Positions 6,893 to 15,241 of a stretch of DNA of 38,772 bases are shown here, one piece after another. Source of the DNA: Gemmatimonadota bacterium (GTDB taxonomy: Bacteria; Gemmatimonadota; Gemmatimonadetes; Longimicrobiales; Longimicrobiaceae); contig JAHWJV010000001.1 of assembly GCA_019348265.1 (NCBI GenBank), positions 1-38,772 of the forward strand, written 5' to 3'. The notes under the pieces are model-generated. The model did not search any database. It was given only the letters and a program-made list of their open reading frames with translations, and was not told the origin of the DNA. The position numbers and the translations under genes are program-made. Position 1 is the stretch's first letter. Each line of letters starts with the position of its first letter.

Positions 6893-8137
6893 TTAAAAGA
6901 AGTCCGTCAGCCACTCGCGCATCCACTTGATAACTCCGTTGATGGAGGTGCCGCCTGCGGAACCTCCGGTGTTTCCATGCGAGACTTCCCGACGGGCGCC
7001 GTACAGCGCGAGCCCGACCGCGGTCGCAAACTTGGGTCGGCGTACCGCGTCCACAAGCCCACTCAATCCCTCCCCCGGAACGCCAACGCGTACGGCGCCT
7101 CGAAAGCTCGACTCGGCCAGACTGGCGATCCCGTCCAGCGACGCACCGCCCCCGGTGAGGACCACACCGGAACCCAGCCGGTCGGCGAACCCGCTCTTCT
7201 CGATCTGCTCCGCGACGAGACCGAAGATCTCGTCCATGCGTTGCTCGATGATGTGCGCCAGGAGCTCGCGAGCGACCTGTCTGGCCGGCGCGCCCGCCAC
7301 TCCCGGCACCTCGAACGTCTCCCGCGGGTCGACCATCCCTTCCCGAGCGGCGCCCCAGCGCTCCTTCGCCCGGGCCGCTTCCGAGTACGGAAGCGACAGC
7401 CCCTTCACGATGTCGTTCGTGACGGTGCTTCCGCCCCACGGCAGCGACGCCAGGTGGCGGATCTTCCGGTCGTGGAAGATGGCCAGATCGGTCGTCCCGC
7501 CACCAAGCTCGACCACCGCGACTCCCACTTCCTTGTCGTCGTCGGAGAGCACCGCGAGCGACGAGGCGATGGGCTCGAAGACCAGCTCCGCGATCTGGTA
7601 CCCGGCGCGATCGACCGACTTACGGATGTTCTGCGCGGCGGTGGCCGACATGGTCAGCATGTACACCTCCGCCTCGAGCCGCGTACCCGCCATCCGGACC
7701 GGGTGGCGAATGCCGCCCTGCGCGTCCACCAGGTACTCCTGCGGGATGGCGTGCAGCACCTCGCGATCCGCGGGCACGACCACGGCCCGGGCGACCTCGT
7801 GGACCCGGTCCACGTCGCGGGCGGTGATCTCGGCGCCGCCGATCGCCACCACCCCGGTGGATGCGCGGCCATGCACGTGCTCCCCAGCGATGCCCGTATA
7901 GAGCCGGTCGACCGTGACGCCCGACATCAGCTCGGCTTCCTTGACCGCCTTGCGCACCGAATCGGTCGTGGCTTCGATGTCCGTTACCACCTCGCGGCGC
8001 ACGCCGCTCGTCCGCGCCTGCCCGACGCCAAGAATCTTCACGGTCATGTCGCCGAGAGAGCTTCCTCCCACATCCGCGATCACCACCGCCGTGTTGGTCG
8101 AGCCGATGTCCAGCCCCGTAACGATCTGAGAAGCCAT
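6893..8137 (-). CDS. ftsA: Cell division protein FtsA
   Basis: Actin-like ATPase that tethers FtsZ filaments to the inner membrane and recruits later division proteins. The 414-residue product has the phosphate-binding VTGLDIGSTNTAV at the N terminus, a SHS2-like 1C domain, the second phosphate motif VELGGGTTDLAIF, and adenosine-motif VLTGGGASLDG. It ends in an amphipathic membrane-targeting helix (about 402-414, VIKWMREWLTDFF). The ATG at 8137 shares its A with the ftsQ TGA stop (TGATG), a classic coupled junction. Length and motif order match typical FtsA. Confidence 0.97.
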   Translation of the reverse strand: MASQIVTGLDIGSTNTAVVIADVGGSSLGDMTVKILGVGQARTSGVRREVVTDIEATTDSVRKAVKEAELMSGVTVDRLYTGIAGEHVHGRASTGVVAIGGAEITARDVDRVHEVARAVVVPADREVLHAIPQEYLVDAQGGIRHPVRMAGTRLEAEVYMLTMSATAAQNIRKSVDRAGYQIAELVFEPIASSLAVLSDDDKEVGVAVVELGGGTTDLAIFHDRKIRHLASLPWGGSTVTNDIVKGLSLPYSEAARAKERWGAAREGMVDPRETFEVPGVAGAPARQVARELLAHIIEQRMDEIFGLVAEQIEKSGFADRLGSGVVLTGGGASLDGIASLAESSFRGAVRVGVPGEGLSGLVDAVRRPKFATAVGLALYGARREVSHGNTGGSAGGTSINGVIKWMREWLTDFF

Positions 8138-8886
8138 CAGCTCAAACCGGAAGTCGGAAGGCGAACCACGATCTGCTCCTGGAACCGAAGGTCGACGTTC
8201 GCGGCGGGCGATGCGCCGCCGTTTGGATCTGCGGGCGGAAGTCGGCGCTCCAGATCGACGAGAACGGCACGCAGCTGCGCCAGCCGGGTGAGGTCCGCGC
8301 CTACCGGGAGCAGAATCTCCGCGAGGGGGTGCGAGAGGACCAGCACCGCCAGCTCGTCACCCTGCCCGCGGATCTCGGAAACGTGCGCGAGCAGGGTGGG
8401 GTCCGCCTGTCCGATTCGCTCCGTCTCGGCGAGCAGGCCGCGCCGCACCGACGGGGACATCTTCGCCCACGTGCCGCGGATCACCGGAAGGTCCATCCGG
8501 GTGCGGGCCGGATCGACCGGAAGCAGCTCGCCGCGCGCGGTGATGGGTGCCAGCACACCCATCTCCACGTACGCGATCGGGCGCTTTTCCTGGACCCTGA
8601 TGCGCAGCGTCCCGGGAAGATCCCGCGACACGGTCGCCGTGGCGATGGCAGGGTGAGCGCGCAGGGCGGACGCCAGCTCACCCAGGTCGTCCCAGACGTT
8701 CTCACCAGCGGGAATACGCGCCGTGGCGAGGACCTGGTGCGGCGCCAGAAGACGAGTGCCCGACACCTCGACGCGGCGAACCCGGAACCAGGGGAGCTCG
8801 CGAAGCAGTCGGGGCCCCCATAAGGGCGAGGCCGCCGCGAGGCAGCCGGCACCGACGAGCACGGCGATGCGCATCCTACGCTTCAC
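8137..8886 (-). CDS. ftsQ: Cell division protein FtsQ (POTRA domain)
   Basis: Bitopic inner-membrane protein that links cytoplasmic and periplasmic divisome parts. The 249-residue product has a short basic N terminus, one membrane segment (about 5-24), a POTRA domain beginning FRVRRVEVSGTRLL and including LPGTLRIRVQEKRPIAYVE, and a beta-rich C-terminal domain. The GTG at 8886 is chosen because GGAGGA (complement of 8891-8896) lies five bases upstream. The nearby ATG at 8874, just past the murC stop, has no such site. The gene overlaps murC by 11 bp and ftsA by 1 bp. FtsQ is poorly conserved, so the call rests on domain order and position. Confidence 0.92.
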   Translation of the reverse strand: MKRRMRIAVLVGAGCLAAASPLWGPRLLRELPWFRVRRVEVSGTRLLAPHQVLATARIPAGENVWDDLGELASALRAHPAIATATVSRDLPGTLRIRVQEKRPIAYVEMGVLAPITARGELLPVDPARTRMDLPVIRGTWAKMSPSVRRGLLAETERIGQADPTLLAHVSEIRGQGDELAVLVLSHPLAEILLPVGADLTRLAQLRAVLVDLERRLPPADPNGGASPAANVDLRFQEQIVVRLPTSGLS

Positions 8887-10357
8887 GGTTTCCTCCGACC
8901 GTAACGCCCGAGAGCGCGGAGAGAAGCTCGCGTGCGGCCTGGTCCAGGTCTCCGGCCCCGAGCGTCACGCAGAGGTCGCCGGCGCGCAGCTCGGCGCAGA
9001 CTTCCGCGGCCACGTTCTCCCGCTCGGGCAGGTAGCGAACGTCCGCACCGGCGTCACGGGCGTGGCCAACGATCATCTCTCCGGTCACACCCGGGATCGA
9101 CTTCTCGCGTGCGGCGTAGATATCCGTCACGAAAGCGAGGTCGGCCAGGGCGAGTGATCGGCCGAAGTCGACGGCGAAGTCGCGCGTTCGTGAGTACAGG
9201 TGCGGCTGGAAGACGGCGACCAGACGGCGCTCCGGGAAAGCCTGCCGCGCGGCTTGCAGCGTCGCAGCGATTTCGGTGGGGTGGTGGGCGTAATCGTCCA
9301 CCAGGATCACGCCCTCGGCCTCGCCGATCCGCTCGAAGCGCCTCTGGACGCCGCTGTACGAGCCGATCCCCTCCGCGACGACATCCCACGCAACGCCAAG
9401 CTCGCGGGCGACGGCGATGGCCGCGAGCGCGTTGCGGACGTTGTGAAGCCCCGGTACGCGCATGTGCACGGCGCCCAGCATGGTCCCGCGCTCGCGGACG
9501 TTGAAGCTCGTGTCGGTTCCGTCGGCGCGGAAATCTTCGGCGCGCAGCATGGACCCGGCGTTCAGGCCGTACGTGAGCACCTTCTCGGTAGCCGCTCCGA
9601 GCCGGGGCAGGAGGCGGGCCACGCCCATGTCGTCGCCGCAGCCGATGATTCTGCCATCGTCGGGCACGCGCTCCAGAAAAGCGAGGAAAGCGTCCTCCAC
9701 GCCCGCGAGGGTCTCATAGATGTCGAGGTGGTCCGCTTCCAGAGTGGTCACGACGGCGATGGACGGGCGGAGAGTCAGGAACGAGCGGTCGTACTCGTCG
9801 GCTTCCACGACGAAGAGTCGGTCACCGCCGGCGCGGAGGTTCCCACCCCAGGCGGAGACATGTCCGCCGACCAGGCCGGTCGGATCGAGCCCCCCGGCTG
9901 CGAGGGCCGCCGTGGTGAGCGCGGTGGTGGAGGTCTTCCCGTGGGTCCCGGAGATCCCGACCACCGTGCCCCGGTTTACGATCGCACCCAGCGCCTGCGC
10001 CCGTTTGAGCACGGGGATGCCGGCTTCGCGGGCGGCGAGGAGCTCCGGATGATCAGCGGGAACGGCGGAAGTGACGACCAGAGCGGCGCAGCCGGCCAGG
10101 TGCTCCGGGTCGTGCCCTTCATGCACCGTGATGCCGGCGTCGCGCAGCGCGTGAGTGGATGCGCCCAGGCGAGAATCGCAGCCGGTCACCATCCCACCCG
10201 ATCGTTTGACGAAGTCCGCCAGGGGAGACATTCCGGCGCCGCCGATGCCCATGAAGTGGACCGGCTTTTGGCGGGCGAGCTCGAGCATGTCGAAGGCCGC
10301 TAATATAGCGTCGGTCGCCACTGGAGGAAAGGGCGATTCAGCATCGCGCGGACTCAC
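8876..10357 (-). CDS. murC: UDP-N-acetylmuramate-L-alanine ligase MurC
   Basis: Cytoplasmic ATP-dependent ligase that adds L-Ala to UDP-MurNAc, the first step of the peptide stem. The 493-residue product has a Rossmann N-terminal domain (HFMGIGGAGMS, 35-44), the Mur-ligase ATP loop GTHGKTSTT (137-145), EADEYDRSF in the central domain, the conserved HNVRNALAAIAVA, and the C-terminal DDYAHHPTEI motif characteristic of MurC. About 30 residues precede the Rossmann fold, slightly more than usual. The start is GTG at 10357, overlapping the murG stop as GTGA. murB, often next to murC, is absent here. Confidence 0.97.
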   Translation of the reverse strand: MSPRDAESPFPPVATDAILAAFDMLELARQKPVHFMGIGGAGMSPLADFVKRSGGMVTGCDSRLGASTHALRDAGITVHEGHDPEHLAGCAALVVTSAVPADHPELLAAREAGIPVLKRAQALGAIVNRGTVVGISGTHGKTSTTALTTAALAAGGLDPTGLVGGHVSAWGGNLRAGGDRLFVVEADEYDRSFLTLRPSIAVVTTLEADHLDIYETLAGVEDAFLAFLERVPDDGRIIGCGDDMGVARLLPRLGAATEKVLTYGLNAGSMLRAEDFRADGTDTSFNVRERGTMLGAVHMRVPGLHNVRNALAAIAVARELGVAWDVVAEGIGSYSGVQRRFERIGEAEGVILVDDYAHHPTEIAATLQAARQAFPERRLVAVFQPHLYSRTRDFAVDFGRSLALADLAFVTDIYAAREKSIPGVTGEMIVGHARDAGADVRYLPERENVAAEVCAELRAGDLCVTLGAGDLDQAARELLSALSGVTVGGNREA

Positions 10358-11484
10358 AGTAGCTCCGCGAGCGAAGCGACGATTTCGGCGGCCGCATGCG
10401 GGTGTCCCCGCTCGAGCGCGCGCGAGGCCACGAGCTCGCGCCGGGTGCGGTCGCCGACCAGGGCAGTCAGCTCGCTCCAGAGACGCCCGCTGCCGAGCTC
10501 CGCTTCGGGCACCATCACCGCGGCGCCCGCTTCCGAGAGCGCCAGCGCGTTGAAATGCTGGTGATTCGCGGCGGCTGTAGGGAGCGGGACCAGGATGCTG
10601 GGAATGCCCCAGGCGCAGAGCTCCGCGCTGGCCATCGCACCGGCCCGGGAGACGGCCAGGTCGGCGCTCGCCAGAGCGCTCGGCATGTCCTCGATGTAGG
10701 GAACCGCGTGCACCCAGTCACCGAGGCCGAGCTCGCCCAGCCGGCCGATGATGCCGTCGTAGTGCGAGGGCCCGGTCGCCCAGAGGATCTCCATGCCGGC
10801 CGGCGGCGCGGAGAGGCGGCTGGCGGCGACCGCACGAAAGTCGGCGAGCAGCGCTTCGTTCAGCGCACGCGAGCCCTGGCTGCCGCCAACGACGAGGGCG
10901 ACGGTCCCATCGCCGAGCTTGAATTTGCGCCGCGCCTGAGCGCGGTCGGCGGAGGGGTCCGGCGGGCGAATCGGGTTGCCGTGCTCGAACACCTGCGTGG
11001 CCTTGCCGGGCTTCAGGTACTGGCGCGCCTCGGGAAACGCCAGGTGGATCTGTCGCGCGCGGCCCGCGAGGAGCCGGGTGGTGAAGCCGGGATACGAGTT
11101 CTGCTCCTGTAGCGCCGTGGGGATCCCAGTGAGGATCGCCCAACCCACGACGGGCCCGCTCGCGTACCCGCCGGTGCCGATCACCAGGTCCGGCTTGAAG
11201 GCGCTGAACGCCCGGCGCAGGCCCATTCCGGTTCGTGCCAGGGCCGGGACGAGGCGCCAGTTCTCCCACGGGCGGGAGCGTCGAATCGGCTCGAGCGGAA
11301 GGAGCACGTGCGGAACACCGCGCTCGGGGAGCACGCGTGACTCGATGCCGCGCCGGGCGCCGATGAAGAAGACCTCGGTGGCGGGATCGCGCTCCTGGAA
11401 CGCGGCGGCGAGAGCGAGGGCCGGGTAAAGGTGCCCCCCCGTCCCTCCTCCCGCGAAGAGCACCCGCGGCGCGCGCTTCGTCAT
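10354..11484 (-). CDS. murG: MurG, lipid II-forming GlcNAc transferase
   Basis: Transfers GlcNAc from UDP-GlcNAc to lipid I, making lipid II at the cytoplasmic face of the membrane. The 376-residue GT28-family product has the N-terminal GGGTGGHLYPALAL loop (about 11-24), GTGGYASGPV, EQNSYPG, GGSQGSRALNE, and the C-terminal donor-binding SRAGAMASAEL and PAAANHQHFNA-type segment. The ATG at 11484 overlaps the ftsW stop (ATGA). The frame stays open 98 codons upstream, but that stretch lies inside ftsW and has no MurG-like sequence. Confidence 0.97.
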   Translation of the reverse strand: MTKRAPRVLFAGGGTGGHLYPALALAAAFQERDPATEVFFIGARRGIESRVLPERGVPHVLLPLEPIRRSRPWENWRLVPALARTGMGLRRAFSAFKPDLVIGTGGYASGPVVGWAILTGIPTALQEQNSYPGFTTRLLAGRARQIHLAFPEARQYLKPGKATQVFEHGNPIRPPDPSADRAQARRKFKLGDGTVALVVGGSQGSRALNEALLADFRAVAASRLSAPPAGMEILWATGPSHYDGIIGRLGELGLGDWVHAVPYIEDMPSALASADLAVSRAGAMASAELCAWGIPSILVPLPTAAANHQHFNALALSEAGAAVMVPEAELGSGRLWSELTALVGDRTRRELVASRALERGHPHAAAEIVASLAELL

Positions 11485-12671
11485 GACCGCACTCGCTTCT
11501 GCGGCCCGCGGGCTACGGCGAGCAGGATGCCGACGGCTGCAAAGCAGACGAGAAGCCCGCTGCGGCCATACGACATGAACGGGAGGACCACGCCGGTAGT
11601 GGGAAGCAGCGCGAGCGCCACGCCCATATGCAGCAGCGCCGACACGACGATCAGGTTCGTCATCCCGACGGCCAGCAGGTACCCGAACAGGTCCGGCGCA
11701 CGCCTCGCGATCCGATAGCCCACGGCGCCGAACGCGGCGAACAGCGCCAGGGTGAATACTACGCCGGCGAAGCCCCACTCCTCGGCGATCATGGCGAAGA
11801 GGAAGTCGTTATGCGGCTCCGGGAGGAAACCGAACTTCTGCTGGCTCCCGCCGAAGCCGACGCCGGTCAGGCCGCCGGAGCCGACGGCGATCAGCGCCTG
11901 ATAGCTCTGGTAGAAGCGGTCCGGGTCCGCGGTCGGGTCGAGAAAGGCGACCACCCGCTGCATCCGGTAGCTGGCGCCGGCGACCTGCTGCCAGGCGAGC
12001 GGCCCCGCCACCAGCCCCAGGACGATGAAGTGGCCGATCCGCGCGCCGCCCGCGAAAAGCACCAGAGAAGCGAGCAACGCCAGCAGCAGAACGGTGGAGA
12101 AATTCGGCTGCAGCATGACCGGGACGATGACCGCGCCCCATACGAGGAGGAAGGGGAGCAGCCCCTTACGCAGGGAGTGCAGCCGGTCCTGCTTCTTCAC
12201 GGCCAGCGCGGCCGTCCAGATGATCAGCGCGAGCTTGGCGAACTCGGACGGCTGGATCACGATGCCGACTCGTAGCCAGCGGCGCGCGCCGTTGATCCGC
12301 GGCGCGATCGACTCCGTACCCGGAAGCACCACCAGGAAGAGGAGGAAGATGATCAGCGCCAGGAGGGGCCAGGCGACCGCGTCGAGCTTGCGGTAGTCGA
12401 GGCGTGAGAGGAACACGCAGAGCACCGCACCGGGGAGCATCCCGAGGAGCTGGCGCAGGGCGTAGAAGTGCGCGGGCAACCCTTCGGACTGCGCCATGAA
12501 CGTGCTCGAGCTGTATACCTCCACCATTCCGAGCGAGGCCATCAGCAGGACGACGAGCACGAGCGCGCCGCGCTCCCAGCCTTCGGCGACCCGGGAGTGC
12601 GAAAGGGCGAACGTGCGGGAATCCCCGGCGGTGATTCCCGCGGGTCCGGCGGAAAGCGTGTCGACGCTCAT
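11481..12671 (-). CDS. ftsW: FtsW, SEDS-family septal glycan polymerase
   Basis: Polytopic SEDS protein that polymerises lipid II into septal glycan with its partner FtsI. The 396-residue product begins with a roughly 30-residue cytoplasmic tail followed by about ten hydrophobic segments. Conserved sequences include INGARRWLRVGIVIQPSEFAKLA, LLQPNFS-type (MLQPNFSTVLLL), the large periplasmic loop with SYQALIAVGSGGLTGVGFGGS and PEPHNDFLFAMIAEEWGF, and the end PTTGVVLPFMSYGRSGLL. The ATG at 12671 overlaps the murD stop (ATGA). Placement between murD and murG supports FtsW over the elongation paralogue RodA. Confidence 0.96.
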   Translation of the reverse strand: MSVDTLSAGPAGITAGDSRTFALSHSRVAEGWERGALVLVVLLMASLGMVEVYSSSTFMAQSEGLPAHFYALRQLLGMLPGAVLCVFLSRLDYRKLDAVAWPLLALIIFLLFLVVLPGTESIAPRINGARRWLRVGIVIQPSEFAKLALIIWTAALAVKKQDRLHSLRKGLLPFLLVWGAVIVPVMLQPNFSTVLLLALLASLVLFAGGARIGHFIVLGLVAGPLAWQQVAGASYRMQRVVAFLDPTADPDRFYQSYQALIAVGSGGLTGVGFGGSQQKFGFLPEPHNDFLFAMIAEEWGFAGVVFTLALFAAFGAVGYRIARRAPDLFGYLLAVGMTNLIVVSALLHMGVALALLPTTGVVLPFMSYGRSGLLVCFAAVGILLAVARGPQKRVRS

Positions 12672-14050
12672 GTCAAATCCTCTGCCTGCGCCAGCTGACG
12701 AAATCGCTCACCGCGTTCCTCGAAGTTGGAGAACATGTCGAAGCTCGAACACGCCGGGGAGAGCAGCACGGCGTCACCGGAAGTGGCCAGGGCCGCCGCC
12801 CGCCGCACCACCTCGTCGAACGGGCCGTCGACGCGCTGCACCTCGGCGTGCGCGGCGAGATCCTGGTCGATGAGATCGGCCGCTTCGCCGTAGCTGACCA
12901 CGCAGCGGACCCGCCCCCGCAGCTCCGGGAGAAGACCGGTGTACGGCTCCCCCTTGTGCCTTCCGCCCAGCAGGAGGATCGTCGGCCGATCGAGGCTGCG
13001 GAGGGCGACCCGTGTCGAGGCGATGTTCGTCGCTTTGGAGTCGTTGATCCAGAGCACGCCGTTGCGCTCGATTACCGGCTCCATCCGGTGGGCAAGGGCG
13101 TTGAAGGTGCGCAGCCCCTTCGCGATCGCCTCCGGTTCCGCGCCGCACAGCCTCGCCGCGATGGCGGCGGCGAGAGAGTTGGCGACGTTGTGCGGGCCGA
13201 GAATCCTAAGCTCCCGCGACGGCAGGAGCCGCTCCTCGGACGCGCTTTCACCGAGCCGCAGCACCAGCCATCCATCCTCCGCGAGATAGCCGCCGAGCTC
13301 ATCCGCGGGAGGCGTGCTCGCCACGCGGAAGTAGTAGCGGCCGCCAGGCGAATCACCCGGGAGCGCCCGTGCCGCGTCGTCCTCGCCGTTGAGCACCCAG
13401 CGGTTCGACTCCGTTCCGTTCTGGAAGAGCTTCGCCTTGTCCGCGTAGTACTCGTCCACCGTCGCGTACCAGTCGAGGTGGTCGGGTGCCAGGTTGGTGA
13501 GCACTCCGACGGTCGGGGCGAAGTCGCGGGTCCGGCTCAGCTGGAACGAGCTCACTTCCACGGCCACGATCTCCGGCTGTGGGTCGCGGAGAACCACGGC
13601 TGAGAGCGCGGTGCCGATGTTTCCGCCGACGGTGGCGTCACGTCCGGCGGCGCAGAGCAGATGCGCGATCAGCGAAGTCGTCGTCGTCTTGCCGTTCGTG
13701 CCGGTGACCGCGACCACCTCGGCGTCGAGCTGCTGGACCGCGAACTCGATCTCCGGAACGATCGCCGAGCTCGCGAGCGCCGGCTCGCGGAGGATGTCCG
13801 CGGACGGCGGTATGCCCGGGCTGAGGACGATCCGGTCGCACGCGGCCAGCTTACCGACGTCGTATCCGCCGACCTGGGCATCCCCGCCGAGGGCACGGAG
13901 CTCATCCGCGGCTGCACGCGTCACCGGTGTGTCGCGCGAATCGCTGGCGTAGACGGCAGCGCCGCGTGCGAGGGCGAGCCGCGCGGCGGCCAGCCCGCTG
14001 CGGGCCAGGCCGAGCACGCCGACACGTTCGCCGGCGAGGCTTGGACTCAT
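12668..14050 (-). CDS. murD: UDP-MurNAc-L-alanine-D-glutamate ligase MurD
   Basis: Adds D-Glu to UDP-MurNAc-L-Ala in the cytoplasm. The 460-residue product has an N-terminal nucleotide-binding domain (VGVLGLARSGLAAA), LSPGIPPS, the ATP loop GTNGKTTTTS (117-126), TNLAPDHLDWY, and a C-terminal domain with NDSKATNIAST and LLLGGRHKGEPY, both typical of MurD. The ATG at 14050 overlaps the mraY stop (ATGA). The frame is open about 117 codons further upstream, but that part is the shadow of mraY. Confidence 0.97.
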   Translation of the reverse strand: MSPSLAGERVGVLGLARSGLAAARLALARGAAVYASDSRDTPVTRAAADELRALGGDAQVGGYDVGKLAACDRIVLSPGIPPSADILREPALASSAIVPEIEFAVQQLDAEVVAVTGTNGKTTTTSLIAHLLCAAGRDATVGGNIGTALSAVVLRDPQPEIVAVEVSSFQLSRTRDFAPTVGVLTNLAPDHLDWYATVDEYYADKAKLFQNGTESNRWVLNGEDDAARALPGDSPGGRYYFRVASTPPADELGGYLAEDGWLVLRLGESASEERLLPSRELRILGPHNVANSLAAAIAARLCGAEPEAIAKGLRTFNALAHRMEPVIERNGVLWINDSKATNIASTRVALRSLDRPTILLLGGRHKGEPYTGLLPELRGRVRCVVSYGEAADLIDQDLAAHAEVQRVDGPFDEVVRRAAALATSGDAVLLSPACSSFDMFSNFEERGERFRQLAQAEDLT

Positions 14051-15153
14051 CGAATCTTCAGCGTCGCGAAGGCCACGAAGCTGAAAATGACCCCCAGGAT
14101 CCAGAACCGGATGATCACCGTCGTCTCCGGCCACCCGCCGAGCTCGAAGTGGTGGTGCAGCGGCGCCATCCGGAAGATGCGACGGCCGCTGCCGGTGCGC
14201 CGCTTGGTCCACTTGAAGTAGAGCGTCTGCGACACGACCGACACCGCCTCCAGCACGAACACTCCGCCGATGATCGCCAGCAGGAACTCCACTTTCAGCA
14301 GTACCGCGACCGCTCCGAACACCCCACCGATTGCCAGCGACCCGGTGTCGCCCATGAACACTTCCGCGGGATGCGCGTTGTACCAGAGGAACCCCATGCA
14401 TCCCCCGGCGAGGGCGATGCAGAAGATCGCCAGCTCGCCCGCGCCCGGCAGGTAGAAGAGGTTCAGGTAGTCGGACGTGACGCTGTTCCCCATGATGTAC
14501 GCAAACGCTCCAAAGCTCAGCGCGGCGATCGCCGAAAGACCCGCGGCCAGCCCGTCGAGCCCGTCCGTCAGGTTCACGGCGTTCGAGCTACCCGTGATGA
14601 CGATGATCACGAATAGGATGTACGCCGCCCAGTGGAAGCTGACATGCCAGGTCTTGAAGAACGGGATCTGCGTCCAGGTCGCGGGCACGTCGCTGAAGGG
14701 GATCAGGACGAGGACGATCCCCAGAATCAGGCCCACGGAGACCTGGCCCACGATCTTGTACCTCCCCACCAGACCCTCGGTCTTCTGCCGCACGACCTTC
14801 AGGTAGTCGTCCATGAAGCCGAGCGCGCCGAGCCAGACCAGCACCACGACCGCCGTGATGATGAAGCCGTTGGTGAGCTCCGCCCAGAGCAGCGTCGGGA
14901 TCACCGTCGCGAGGACGATCAGCACACCACCCATGGTCGGCGTGCCGCGCTTGCCCAGGTGACTCTGCGGCCCCTCCGTACGGACCACCTGCCCCACCTT
15001 CAGCAAGCGCAGCCGGCGAATGATCGGCGGCCCGAGATAGAAGGCCACCAGGAACGCCGTCACTACCGCCCCCGCTGCCCGAAACGTCTGGTAGCGGAAA
15101 AGGTTGAAGACGGCGTGGTACTCCGCGAGCGGCACCAGGAAGTGGTAGAGCAT
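14047..15153 (-). CDS. mraY: MraY, lipid I synthase (phospho-MurNAc-pentapeptide translocase)
   Basis: Integral membrane enzyme that transfers phospho-MurNAc-pentapeptide to undecaprenyl phosphate, forming lipid I. The 368-residue product has about ten hydrophobic segments and the expected signatures KRGTPTMGG, GFMDDYLKV with the adjacent catalytic aspartates, NAVNLTDGLDGLAAG, and the C-terminal RRIFRMAPLHHHFELGGW histidine loop. The ATG at 15153 has no visible Shine-Dalgarno; the bases just upstream belong to the heptamer repeat. This junction with murF is the only one between ftsI and ftsA without overlap. Confidence 0.97.
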   Translation of the reverse strand: MLYHFLVPLAEYHAVFNLFRYQTFRAAGAVVTAFLVAFYLGPPIIRRLRLLKVGQVVRTEGPQSHLGKRGTPTMGGVLIVLATVIPTLLWAELTNGFIITAVVVLVWLGALGFMDDYLKVVRQKTEGLVGRYKIVGQVSVGLILGIVLVLIPFSDVPATWTQIPFFKTWHVSFHWAAYILFVIIVITGSSNAVNLTDGLDGLAAGLSAIAALSFGAFAYIMGNSVTSDYLNLFYLPGAGELAIFCIALAGGCMGFLWYNAHPAEVFMGDTGSLAIGGVFGAVAVLLKVEFLLAIIGGVFVLEAVSVVSQTLYFKWTKRRTGSGRRIFRMAPLHHHFELGGWPETTVIIRFWILGVIFSFVAFATLKIR

Positions 15154-15167
15154 GAATACGACGATTG

Positions 15168-15241
15168 TGAATGATGAATGATGAATGATGAATGACGAAT
15201 TAAGTCATCGTTCGAAATTCACCATTCGTCATTCATCATTC
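15168..15241 (+). repeat. Heptamer tandem repeat (TGAATGA) forming an 18-bp inverted repeat at the murF/mraY junction
   Basis: Four TGAATGA units (15168-15195) plus a degenerate fifth unit make the left arm. The right arm is the inverted form. Bases 15183-15200 are perfectly complementary to 15224-15241 (18 bp) around a 23-nt loop. The right arm lies inside the end of murF: its last codons and TGA stop (15229-15231) are repeat sequence. The design matches the pair at 68-95 and 198-257, with the same 7-bp period and inverted arms but a different unit. Confidence 0.93.

Noticed and set aside
6977..8656. 559-codon plus-strand open frame opposite ftsA and ftsQ
   Set aside because: Shadow of two well-supported genes; no ribosome site and no recognisable motif.
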